From positions 1 through 64,000 of the forward strand of contig JAIBBI010000009.1 of NCBI GenBank assembly GCA_019694755.1: 64,000 nucleotides of DNA. The letters are read 5' to 3'. The stretch comes from Gemmataceae bacterium. GTDB lineage: Bacteria; Planctomycetota; Planctomycetia; Gemmatales; Gemmataceae. Below are positions 25,154 to 34,100 of this stretch, one piece after another. The translations under genes were made by a program, and so were the position numbers. Every line of letters begins with the position of its first letter. The stretch's first letter is position 1. The notes beneath the pieces were generated by a model, which worked only from the letters and a program-made list of their open reading frames with translations, did no database searches and was not told the origin of the DNA.

Positions 25154-26020
25154 TCAAGCGGTCGGTGTTGCCGACTTACCACCGGAAGCCTTGAAGACGC
25201 GAATCGTTCGCAGCTTCATCAGGATCTCGTGGAAGTCCCGGGGGCGATCGTCTCGTTTCTTGGCCAGCATATGAAGGACGAGCGCATTGAAGTCGTCGGT
25301 TACTTCGGGATTGAGTTGCTTGGGAGGCACCGGCTTTTCGGTGATCTGTTTGGAAAGGAGGTCCTGCTCGTCTTTGCCTCGGAACGGCGGCCGGCCGCAC
25401 ACCATTTCGTAGACAGTGCAACCAAAGCTGTATACATCGGCTCGACAATCGAGAATCTCGCCGCGGATCTGCTCGGGCGACATGTAGCTTCGAGTACCTT
25501 GCACTTTGCCACCCTTGCGGTGAAACATCTTGGCAAGGCCCGTCGGCGGTCGATAGGCGATGGCGAAGTCGATCAGCTTCGTCTCACCGAGTGAGTTGAC
25601 CAGGATATTGTCCGGCTTGATGTCGCGATGGATCCATCCACTCGCGTTCATATACGCCAGTCCGGTAGCCGCCTGTTTGACGATCTTGTCCGCGTGTTCC
25701 TTGATGAATGCCGAGTTCTTGGCCTGCAGCCGGGCCCGCAACGAACCCGAGGGAAAGAACTCCATGACAAAGAATGGCGCGTCCGGATTCTTGTTGACGG
25801 AGATGATGCGGATGACGTTCGGATGGGCCAGCTTTTTGCCCACCTCGGCCTCGTGAAACAGCGTTGCCCTGTGCTCAGACACCTTGGCCGCTTCGGGCAG
25901 CAGAATCTTCATTGCGAAGTGGCGCATGCTCGACGGCTCCACGACCTCGAAGACCTGCGATGTCTGCCCGGTCTGAAGCTGGTTCTGAATCCGATAGCCG
26001 CCGATGGAGTCGCCTTGCAC
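25154..26020 (-). CDS. Serine/threonine protein kinase with DFA in place of DFG
   Basis: A 288-residue cytoplasmic Hanks-type kinase. The GTG start at 26020 lies one base after the reductase stop and begins right at the kinase domain (GGYRIQ). The catalytic lysine (FAMKIL), HRDIKPDN catalytic loop, activation segment GTRSYMSPEQ and DVYSFGCTVYEM are all present. Two unusual points: the glycine-rich loop is reduced to a single glycine (LQTGQTSQVFEV), and the magnesium-binding DFG reads DFA (LIDFAIAY). The kinase may be active with changed properties or partly regulatory. There is no sensor or membrane domain. Its position between the reductase and accA suggests it acts on that metabolism. Confidence 0.9.
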   Translation of the reverse strand: MQGDSIGGYRIQNQLQTGQTSQVFEVVEPSSMRHFAMKILLPEAAKVSEHRATLFHEAEVGKKLAHPNVIRIISVNKNPDAPFFVMEFFPSGSLRARLQAKNSAFIKEHADKIVKQAATGLAYMNASGWIHRDIKPDNILVNSLGETKLIDFAIAYRPPTGLAKMFHRKGGKVQGTRSYMSPEQIRGEILDCRADVYSFGCTVYEMVCGRPPFRGKDEQDLLSKQITEKPVPPKQLNPEVTDDFNALVLHMLAKKRDDRPRDFHEILMKLRTIRVFKASGGKSATPTA

Positions 26021-26021
26021 G

Positions 26022-26927
26022 TTACCAGTACTCTTCGAAGTGGATGTTGCCCCGTTGACGCGGCAGATCGCACGTAAATCCGCGGCCCTCCAGCACACCG
26101 ACGACTCCGGGAGGATCGGGGTAGACGCCCTTCTCCGGCTTGCCAATCATGTTGGGATTGCCGCAAAGGTACACATGTGTGGCGGAGGGATCGAGCGGAA
26201 TGCCGATCCGCTCCTCGATTTCGCCGGACGTAATCAGATCCTGAATGTAGACCTTCTTGCCCTGACTCGGTTCGCGGGTCACAAGAGGCACATACGAGTA
26301 ATTCGGGTACCGTTCGACGAGAGTAGTGTGGGTCCCGAGATATCCCAGGTCCTTGCGATAGCGGACGCAGCAAGCACCGAGAATCTTGCCGCGATGGCCC
26401 CGCGAAAGAAGCTGCCAGAGCATGTAATTGTGCGGGGCTTCCCCTGTACCGGTCGACAGGAAAAGGACCGTGTCGTCCGGCTTCACGCCTTCCAGCGTAA
26501 AGTGGCCGGTGAATTTCTTGCCGAGTTCCAGGCGGTCGCCTTCTCGCAACATGAACAGGCGGGGCGTAAAGGCCGGTGGCTTGTCGGGCCTTCCCTGCAT
26601 AACGAGGACGACGTAAAACTCGATCCAGTCCGTCTTTGTTCGGTCCAGCAGGTTGCCAGAATCGTCCAGGATCGGGCAACTGATGGAATAGGCTCGGCGG
26701 ACCATCTTGGTCTCGTCGGCCTCGGCGATGTCTTCGTCCTGACTACCTGGGAAGCGGGGTTCCCAGTTGCCAAGGCCGAGAGTGGTGTACTGTCCCGGTT
26801 CGTGGGCCGGCATGGGGAAGTCCGGCCGAACGCGGAGCAGCATTAGCTCCGGTTGTGGCCGATAGAGCCGGACAACTGTGGCGTTGTACCGTTCGCGGCG
26901 CAGTTCTGGTATGTTAACGGCCGTCAT
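26022..26927 (-). CDS. Ferredoxin--NADP(+) reductase
   Basis: A 301-residue flavoprotein. The ATG at 26927 has AGGGA five bases upstream; a GTG seven codons earlier is possible. The FAD-binding domain shows MVRRAYSIS (the RxYS motif, about residue 80). The NADP domain shows STGTGEAPHNYML near 160 and a C-terminal VYLCGNPNMI. It moves electrons between reduced ferredoxin and NADP(H) in the cytoplasm. The C-terminus ends with an aromatic residue (FEEYW), as is usual for stacking on the flavin. It is the first gene of the FNR-kinase-accA run, with a one-base gap to the kinase. Confidence 0.9.
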   Translation of the reverse strand: MTAVNIPELRRERYNATVVRLYRPQPELMLLRVRPDFPMPAHEPGQYTTLGLGNWEPRFPGSQDEDIAEADETKMVRRAYSISCPILDDSGNLLDRTKTDWIEFYVVLVMQGRPDKPPAFTPRLFMLREGDRLELGKKFTGHFTLEGVKPDDTVLFLSTGTGEAPHNYMLWQLLSRGHRGKILGACCVRYRKDLGYLGTHTTLVERYPNYSYVPLVTREPSQGKKVYIQDLITSGEIEERIGIPLDPSATHVYLCGNPNMIGKPEKGVYPDPPGVVGVLEGRGFTCDLPRQRGNIHFEEYW

Positions 26928-26984
26928 GCGGGTCCCTGCGGAACTCACTTCCTCCCTTGAGGATACGGCCCGATTCGCGCAATG

Positions 26985-27015
26985 AAAAGGGCCGCCGGGT
27001 GAGTCCCGGCGGCCC
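26985..27015 (-). terminator. Strong intrinsic terminator of the FG-GAP-like gene
   Basis: An 11-bp perfect GC stem (GGGCCGCCGGG at 26989-26999 pairing with CCCGGCGGCCC at 27005-27015) with a 5-base loop. On the minus strand it is followed directly by TTTTCATT. It lies 27 bp after the stop of the secreted repeat protein gene. Confidence 0.85.
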
Positions 27016-27041
27016 GAGTTCCAGTTAGGCTTCGATGCGGA

Positions 27042-29267
27042 TCAGCCTCCCGGAGCGAAGATCGGATCCGTTACCGTCATGAGCGTATGTAGCGTTGCTG
27101 TGTTTGAGTTGACGAATCCGTTCGCGCCTGAGTTACTCGCATAGTTGACTATCATGCCTGGCTCGGCGAGCGTGCCATACCCAAATGCTATCGAAGCTCC
27201 TCGGGCATTCGGATCGGCCGGGAAGCCCTGGAATTCGTCAACGGGGTCATAACTGTTGTCGTATACACCCCCCTGCGTCGATCCGCCGGCAGCATACGGC
27301 GCGAGCGAGCTGAAAATTCGAACCCGAGATGCGTTGGCAAACGAGGAGGTCGTTTGGCCGTTGGCGGCGATCATCACTTGCCCAAGCACCGGGTTGACAG
27401 GCCGCGGCGAGCCTTGGATCGGTTGTTGGGTATGAGAGTTGATAAACTGCGTGTCGCCGTCACCGTTGAAAGTCAACGATCCAACCGCGAGATTGACGCC
27501 GCCGTCATATGTCCCGCCATTGCTGACGCCACGGCGGAAGGAGCCGCTGACCGTCGTTCCAGTATAACCCTGGAGCGGTGAATTGGGGGAGACACCTGTT
27601 GCAAGGTCGATAAAGAACGGCTGCAAGTTGGTTTGGCTGACGGAGGTTCGTCGGCTGGGCACCGGATTCGAGTAAGGGCTGAACGGATCGTTGGTCTTCG
27701 GATTGAAGTCGGCAAACACACGGACGTCACTTCCCCGTGTCTGCATGCCAACGACGATGTCGGCCTGGTACCGGCGGTTCAGTTCCGTGTCATAAGGATA
27801 GTTGAAGTAAGACTGTGTGCCGCTATTGCCGGTTGTGTCGACAATGAACTGAGGCGGCGATTGAGTGTAGTCGAGACGGCCCGGCGTCAGAGTGGCGGCG
27901 TCCGGATGGGCGATGACATCATTGATAGCTACCGTGACACCGCCGCGGAAACTGGCGTCGAACGCGAAGAACTCCTTTCCAACACCATTGTTGATGAGCC
28001 CGCCGCCGGCAGTGCCAGAAAAGTCGTAAACCTTGACGTGAGGTCCGCCGCCCGGACCCGCTCCGATCACAAGTTGGTTCTTGAAGGTGACCTGATCAGG
28101 GGATTGCGTGAGTCGGGCGACGACCGGCACCTGTCCGTCCGGCGTGTTGACTTTGGCGATGATCATGAGCGGGCCGTAATCGACTTCTGTCTGGAATGGA
28201 GCGCCGGGGAAGTTGTTTCCGCCCATGGTCCACTTGGCCAGCACAATAGATCCGATGTCCGGGTCATTCTGGTTCGGATTGATGTTCGGCCTGTATTGGA
28301 TGTTGCCCCAGGCGTTCAGCAGGTTGGCTGAATTGAACTGAAGCGCACCCGAAGCGATCGAGAAATAGGGCAAAGGGACATTGTTGTCATCGAGATTGCC
28401 GGTTACACCGAACGGCACAGTGTACCCGCCATTCGGCCCGAAGCCAGTATTGCCACCTGCCGGTATCGGACGATCCGCCCCCACAAGCGGTACTTGGAGG
28501 GTCGTACCGGGGATCAGGTTCGGGTTCGTGTAAGGAGTCTGCTGGAACGTGTCTGGCAGTTGATCGTCGAGGACATATCGCTGTTGAGTGACGGTTCGAT
28601 ACCCCTGCCCCGATGCAACATTAACGCCACCCTTGAAGGACGCGTCAAAGGCAAAGAACTCATTGATGACCTGGAATCGGCCGTTGATCTCTTTCCAAAC
28701 ACGCACGTGGGGGCCGCCTCCCGGCCCGGCGCCGGTAATCAGTTCGGCTCGTCCGTCGCCGTCGAGGTCGCCCGCGGTGATGCTCACGCCACCACGAAAC
28801 CTCGCATCGTAGGCGAAAAACTGGTCTCGAATACCAGTGACCACAATCGTACCGTCGGCATTCTCTCGGGTATTCCAGACGATCACGTGGGGCCCGCCTC
28901 CAGGTCCGGCCGCAGTGATCAGGGAATCGGGAGTGCCGTAAAGTCCATCGAAGTTGCCGGTAGCAACCTTTACGCCGCCTCGGAATCCCGTTCCGAACGG
29001 GTAAAATGTCTGAGACGTGAAGTCTGTCTTGCCGTCACTTCGAGGCGACGAGGTCTGACCAAGGTTGTTGGGCGCAGAGCCGCCCAAAGCATCCTGAATG
29101 TCGACGCGGATCGAAACAGCCGCCAGGCCGCCCGGGCCTGCACCCACCGCGACGTAACCCGCCGGCACGTCCCGCGCTTCGAGGCGGGTCAGATGTGGGG
29201 TACTACGGACGACCGGCCGTCGGGAGGTGGCGGGACGAAACCAGCGGATCAACTTCGACAGTGGCAT
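27042..29267 (-). CDS. Secreted FG-GAP/VCBS-like repeat protein
   Basis: A 741-residue extracellular-type protein. The first ~40 residues are basic and end in LTRLEARDVPAG, the 'RLE-x-R-x-x-PA' motif that opens many planctomycete surface proteins. The rest is built from repeats centred on GAGPGGGPHVRVW and FFAFDASFRGGV. At least three strong copies and several degenerate ones are visible, and DLDGDGRAEL is a calcium-binding-like loop. This matches FG-GAP/integrin-alpha-like propeller blades. No enzymatic motif is seen; a role at the cell surface is likely. The start codon has AAGGAC upstream, and an AT-rich inverted repeat lies about 40 bp before it. Confidence 0.82.
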   Translation of the reverse strand: MPLSKLIRWFRPATSRRPVVRSTPHLTRLEARDVPAGYVAVGAGPGGLAAVSIRVDIQDALGGSAPNNLGQTSSPRSDGKTDFTSQTFYPFGTGFRGGVKVATGNFDGLYGTPDSLITAAGPGGGPHVIVWNTRENADGTIVVTGIRDQFFAYDARFRGGVSITAGDLDGDGRAELITGAGPGGGPHVRVWKEINGRFQVINEFFAFDASFKGGVNVASGQGYRTVTQQRYVLDDQLPDTFQQTPYTNPNLIPGTTLQVPLVGADRPIPAGGNTGFGPNGGYTVPFGVTGNLDDNNVPLPYFSIASGALQFNSANLLNAWGNIQYRPNINPNQNDPDIGSIVLAKWTMGGNNFPGAPFQTEVDYGPLMIIAKVNTPDGQVPVVARLTQSPDQVTFKNQLVIGAGPGGGPHVKVYDFSGTAGGGLINNGVGKEFFAFDASFRGGVTVAINDVIAHPDAATLTPGRLDYTQSPPQFIVDTTGNSGTQSYFNYPYDTELNRRYQADIVVGMQTRGSDVRVFADFNPKTNDPFSPYSNPVPSRRTSVSQTNLQPFFIDLATGVSPNSPLQGYTGTTVSGSFRRGVSNGGTYDGGVNLAVGSLTFNGDGDTQFINSHTQQPIQGSPRPVNPVLGQVMIAANGQTTSSFANASRVRIFSSLAPYAAGGSTQGGVYDNSYDPVDEFQGFPADPNARGASIAFGYGTLAEPGMIVNYASNSGANGFVNSNTATLHTLMTVTDPIFAPGG

Positions 29268-29306
29268 GATATCCGTCCTTCGGAACCGGGGCCTGCCGGG
29301 CGCGAC

Positions 29307-29330
29307 AATTAACCGTACACGGTGTTAATT
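29307..29330. promoter_or_regulatory. AT-rich inverted repeat upstream of the FG-GAP-like gene
   Basis: Seven-base arms AATTAAC and GTTAATT are separated by 10 bp (CGTACACGGT, itself containing CCGT/ACGG symmetry with the flank). It stands out in GC-rich DNA and lies 40 bp before the start codon. It could be an operator or part of a promoter. Confidence 0.35.
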
Positions 29331-29383
29331 CAGGGTGCCAAGGAGTTCCGTATCGTGCCGGCTCTCCCATCATCGCCCGATCG

Positions 29384-30505
29384 TCAACTTCCGATGCCCC
29401 GGATGATCACGAACAACCGGAGTTTTCCTTGAGACCGCTCGCCGAGTCGCTCTTGGAAGACTGTGTTGTCGCGTACCTGACCGCGTGGCATCGGGTAGAC
29501 GCCCGCAATCAAGACAGGCGGACGGGCACCCTTACTCGCACCCGACCGGAGTCGTTCCAAGCCATCGTCCATCGGGTCGAAGCCGAGCCATGACTTCATC
29601 TGCTTCCGATCCGCATCGATCACAGGAGCCAGTACGAGGTTTTCGGGCGCGGTTTCCGTCGCCAGGAGCGACTTCAGAATCGCCGTCGTTTCTTTTGCGC
29701 TCAGGGCCTCGCAGTAAACTGAATAACCCGACCGCAGTTTTCGCCGTAACGCCTCGCTGGTAATCGGGTCGGTCAACATTTCCATGCCCCGGCCCCGACA
29801 TGCTTGCACGAACTGTTCCGTCGTCCGTGCCGGGTCCTTGGCGAACAATTCGATGCGATGGTCCTCGGCACGGCCCAGTTCGTCGCGAACTCTGTCCAAA
29901 CCGCCGGAGGTTAGCTCCCGAGCCGTCAGGGGCAGCGATACTCGCGGTCGTTCCACGCGAATCGTCGGGTCCCGGATCTCCGGTCGGGACGTAAACACGT
30001 CCGATGGCGGCCGTTCGGTCGGCGACTTTTCCGTGCGTGGAACATTCACGTCTGGAACGTCGACTGGTGGCTTGACTTGCGCTGCGACATGACTTTTGTC
30101 GGCCGGTTTGACTTGTGCTACCGGAAAGTCAGCCTCGGCAACTGGAGCGACTCCGCCACGCGGTGGGGTGGTGGGCAGCCAAATCCACGTCACGATGAGC
30201 GCCGCCAGTGTTGCCAGACCAAGCATCCAGTTCCCGGCTCGGCGGAATTGCCCTTTCGGTGTTTGCCGGGCGGCAACAACGATTGGTGGTCGGCGTAGGC
30301 CCGACAGTACATCCGCGGTGAAATCGCTGGGCAGAAACGGAATCGGCAACTGGCGGAGCCTCCGAGCGTCGTCCAAAAGGTCGGCCTGGAGGGCGCGGAG
30401 GTGCGGATCGATGGCCAATTGGGTACGCAGAAGTGCCTGCTCCCCGGGAGAAAGGTCTCCCGAGACGTCGGCCGCGACCATCAGCTTCCAATCCTGTTCA
30501 GTCAT
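29384..30505 (-). CDS. Membrane-anchored anti-sigma factor
   Basis: A 373-residue protein whose ATG (30505) overlaps the sigma gene stop by 8 bp. The N-terminal ~90 residues (MTEQDWKLMVAADVSGDLSP, then an acidic helical stretch) resemble the anti-sigma domain of RsgI/FecR-like regulators without zinc ligands. A single membrane helix (WMLGLATLAALIVTWIW, about residues 95-112) leads to a proline-rich extracytoplasmic linker. A ~190-residue outer domain, which I do not recognise, contains PITSEALRRKLRSGYSVYCEALS. It probably tethers the ECF factor to the membrane and releases it on an envelope signal. The long upstream extension of the frame is inside the sigma gene and is ignored. Confidence 0.82.
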   Translation of the reverse strand: MTEQDWKLMVAADVSGDLSPGEQALLRTQLAIDPHLRALQADLLDDARRLRQLPIPFLPSDFTADVLSGLRRPPIVVAARQTPKGQFRRAGNWMLGLATLAALIVTWIWLPTTPPRGGVAPVAEADFPVAQVKPADKSHVAAQVKPPVDVPDVNVPRTEKSPTERPPSDVFTSRPEIRDPTIRVERPRVSLPLTARELTSGGLDRVRDELGRAEDHRIELFAKDPARTTEQFVQACRGRGMEMLTDPITSEALRRKLRSGYSVYCEALSAKETTAILKSLLATETAPENLVLAPVIDADRKQMKSWLGFDPMDDGLERLRSGASKGARPPVLIAGVYPMPRGQVRDNTVFQERLGERSQGKLRLFVIIRGIGS

Positions 30506-31076
30506 GATTCCACTCCGGACCCGCGGCTGGCATCCCGGCAATGATGTCCCGCAAGTCGAGTCTCGCCCGGTGAATCCGGCTTCGCACCGTGCCAATCGGG
30601 ACGTCAAGAATCTCCGCTATCCGCTCGTATTTCAGTCCTTCAAGCTCGCGAAGCACGAGGACAGTCCGGAACTCTGGCGCAAGTGCCAGCAGCGCCTCCT
30701 GAACCAATCCCACCCGCTCGGCCCGCTCGAGTGCATCTCCCGGCCTGTGACCGTCGGATTCGTCTGCCCGATCAGCTAAGTCGCCCCCCTGCCCCGAAAA
30801 TCCTGCGGGCCGCCTTTTCCTTCGCAGGCTGATGGCCGCATTCACTGCAATGCGATACAGCCAGGTGAAAAACTGCGCGTCCCCCTGAAACCGGTCCAGG
30901 GCTTCGTATGCGTTGATAAACGCCTCCTGAACCACATCCCGCGAGTCTTCGGTGTGGCCGATCAGCCGATACACGGTAGCGAAAAGGCGGCCTTGGTACC
31001 TGTCGACAAGTTCGCCGAAAGCGGCTTGATTGCCGGCCAGCGTCTGGCGAATCAGGCTCTGGTCGTCATTCGCCAC
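30498..31076 (-). CDS. ECF RNA polymerase sigma factor (SigW/RpoE-like)
   Basis: A 192-residue ECF sigma factor with a GTG start. Region 2 is textbook (VDRYQGRLFATVYRLIGHTE, DVVQEAFINAYEALDRF, FTWLYRIAVNAAISLRRK). Region 4 is too (LAPEFRTVLVLRELEGLKYE, DVPIGTVRSRIHRARLDLR). This sequence style is that of the SigW/RpoE group, which responds to envelope stress. The next gene is its membrane anti-sigma partner. It is divergent from uvrA with 101 bp between the starts. Confidence 0.95.
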   Translation of the reverse strand: MANDDQSLIRQTLAGNQAAFGELVDRYQGRLFATVYRLIGHTEDSRDVVQEAFINAYEALDRFQGDAQFFTWLYRIAVNAAISLRRKRRPAGFSGQGGDLADRADESDGHRPGDALERAERVGLVQEALLALAPEFRTVLVLRELEGLKYERIAEILDVPIGTVRSRIHRARLDLRDIIAGMPAAGPEWNHD

Positions 31077-31162
31077 GAACCGTGCTCTCTTGAGACGCCG
31101 GTCGACCTGAAAAAGTTTCCACCACCCGCCCCGCAGGGTCGGGCGACCTCGGCGGTCCGCTC

Positions 31163-31168
31163 TACAAT
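31163..31168 (+). promoter_or_regulatory. Possible -10 element of uvrA, implying a leaderless transcript
   Basis: TACAAT lies 9 bp before the uvrA ATG. A start point about seven bases further would fall only a few bases from the ATG, and no Shine-Dalgarno-like sequence is present. No good -35 is seen. Confidence 0.3.
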
Positions 31169-31177
31169 ACTGTTCAT

Positions 31178-34100
31178 ATGAACAATACGGCTATTGTCGT
31201 CCGCGGGGCCCGGGAACACAACCTCCGCGGAGTGGACCTCGATTTGCCGCGTGATCGCCTGATCGTCTTTACTGGCGTCAGCGGGTCGGGGAAGAGTTCC
31301 CTGGCATTCGATACGCTGTATGCCGAGGGGCAGCGGCGGTACATCGAGTCACTTTCCAGCTATGCACGGCAATTCCTCGGCCAACTTCCAAAGCCGGATG
31401 TGGACTATCTCGGCGGCCTTTCACCCGCAATCAGCATTCAGCAGAAAACGGCCGGCAGGAATCCCCGGTCAACTGTGGGCACGATTACGGAGGTCTACGA
31501 CTTCCTGCGAGTCCTTTACGCTCGAGTCGGGACGGGCCATTGTCCGGAATGCCAACGACCGATCGAGGCTCAATCCCGGGATCAGATCGTGTCGCGGATT
31601 CTGGGGATGCCCGCAGGCACGCGTTTCCTGATCCTTGCACCGGTGGTCCGCGGCCAAAAGGGTGAATTCAAGGATCTGTGCTCAGATCTACTTCGCCGGG
31701 GTTACGTTCGCGCTCGAATCGACGGTCGAATCGTCCGCCTCGGCGACGATCAGAAACTCGACAAGCGGCTCAAGCATGATATCGAGGTCGTGGTCGACCG
31801 ATTGACGAATGAACCAAGAAACCGCGGCCGAATCGCCGAGGCAGTCGAGCAGGCACTCGGCCTGGCTGAAAGTTCACTCATCGTCGCCGTAGATGAGGAA
31901 GAAGCACCCGGCAAAGTGAAGGAAGGCTCGAAGTATCAAGACACGCTCTACTCGTCGCGGTATTCGTGCGGCAACTGTCAATTGTCCTTCGAAGAGCCGA
32001 CGCCGCAACTCTTCAGCTTCAACAGCCCGCATGGCATGTGCCCGGATTGCGACGGTCTGGGGACTCGGTACACCTTCGACACCGCCCTGCTGATTCCTGA
32101 CCCGTCGAAGAGCTTCTACGATGGCGCCGTGCTCCTCGTCGGCCCGCTTCGCGGCATGGGGCGATGGCGAAAACACATCTACAACGGAGTGGCTGACACG
32201 CTCGGAATCGATCTGAAGAAGCCGTGGAAAAACCTGCCACAACAGCATCAGGACTGGCTACTCAACGGCAGTGGCGACAAGCCGATCGTCTACAGCTTCA
32301 AACACCGGGGAGGTTTGCACAAGCACGGCGGCAAGTGGGAAGGCATCGTGCCACAGTTGCTGGCCAGTTTCAAGAAGACGGCGGCGGGTCCCCGACGCAT
32401 GCAACTCGAAAAGTACATGACGGTCGTCCGCTGCCCCACCTGCTCCGGTCAGAGGCTCAACGCGCAAGCCCGCGCCGTCCGCGTGGCAGGCAAGTCCCTC
32501 GTCGAGGCTTGTGCCGACTCGATCGGAAATCTGGCCGAATTTTTCTCTGTCGGTGGGCCGCTGGAGGTGAGTCTCGACCCGGTCCGCAAGCACATCGCCG
32601 GAGAGTTGCTCAAGGAGATTCGGGCTCGGCTTGGGTTTCTGAACAATGTCGGCCTGCACTACCTCTCGCTCGACCGGTCGGCACCGACGCTATCGGGCGG
32701 CGAGGCCCAGCGAATCCGACTGGCTGGCCAGATCGGGTCGGGTCTGGTCGGCGTACTGTACATTCTCGACGAACCTTCCATCGGCCTGCACCCGCGAGAC
32801 AACGAGCGTCTCCTGCGATCAATTGAAAGGCTTCGAGACGTCGGCAATACGGTCGTGGTCGTGGAGCACGACGAAGAGACCATCCGCGCTGCCGACTACG
32901 TTGTCGATTTCGGACCGGGGCCGGGAGTTCGTGGCGGTGAGGTCGTTGCGGCTGGAACTTATTCCGATGTGGCCGGCAACGCGCAAAGCCTGACTGGCCG
33001 ATACTTGTCCGGCAAGTCAGCGATAATCGTTCCGAAGAAACGTCGTCCCGGCAATGGTCACGCGCTCGGGATCAAAGGCGCGAGGCACCATAACCTCAAG
33101 AACATCGACGTCGAAATTCCGCTGGGATGTTTTGTCGGCGTGACCGGTGTCAGCGGATCTGGCAAAAGCTCGCTGATTAACGATATTCTGCTGCACGGGA
33201 TCAAATCCCTTCTCCAGAAGGGTGAGCAATCCGAAGATGAGGACTCGGATAGCGAGCTTGAAGAAAGAGTGGATTTTGACGGCATCACGGGCAGTGAACA
33301 CATTGACAAAGTGATTGCGATCGATCAGTCAGCGATTGGCCGGACGCCCCGATCAAACCCTGGGACGTACATCAAAGTACTCGACGAGATCCGTGGGCTG
33401 TTTGCCATGGTGACGGACGCGAAGACTCGCGGATACCAGGCCGGACGGTTCAGTTTCAATCGGCCAGGTGGCCGATGTGAGGCCTGCGAAGGCAATGGTT
33501 CCAACCGCCTGGAAATGGACTTCCTTGCCGATGTGTGGGTGACGTGCCCGGTATGCGGTGGCAAGCGGTTCAACCACGAGACGCTTCAAGTTCGCTACCG
33601 GGGCAAGTCGATCCACGACGTTTTGGAAATGGACATTCAGGAGGCACTTGTACTTTTCGAGCACGTTCCCAAAGTTCGAGCCATGCTCCAGACGCTGCAT
33701 GAGGTAGGTCTGGATTACATCAAGCTCGGCCAGCCGTCTCCGACTCTCTCCGGCGGCGAAGCGCAGCGGATCAAGCTTGCCAGGGAGCTTTGCAGGCGTG
33801 GCACCGGAAAGACGCTCTATGTCCTCGACGAGCCGACGACCGGACTCCATTTTGAAGACGTCCGGAAGCTCCTCGAGGTACTGCACAAGTTTGTCGATGA
33901 GGGCAACACGGTTCTCGTAATCGAACACAATCTGGACGTGATCAAGACGGCCGATTGGGTCATCGACCTGGGCCCCGAGGGCGGACAGGGCGGGGGTCGA
34001 GTCGTCGCCGCCGGCACGCCGGAAAAAGTCGCTCGGTGCACCGAGTCATTTACCGGGAAGGCACTTGTTGCTGCCCTGGGAGGCAGAGTTGCATCCCGCA

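Noticed and set aside
31172-31183. GTTCATATGAAC palindrome as a LexA/SOS box for uvrA
   Set aside because: The known Gram-positive-type box is GAAC-N4-GTTC, the opposite order, so this does not fit; it may be chance.
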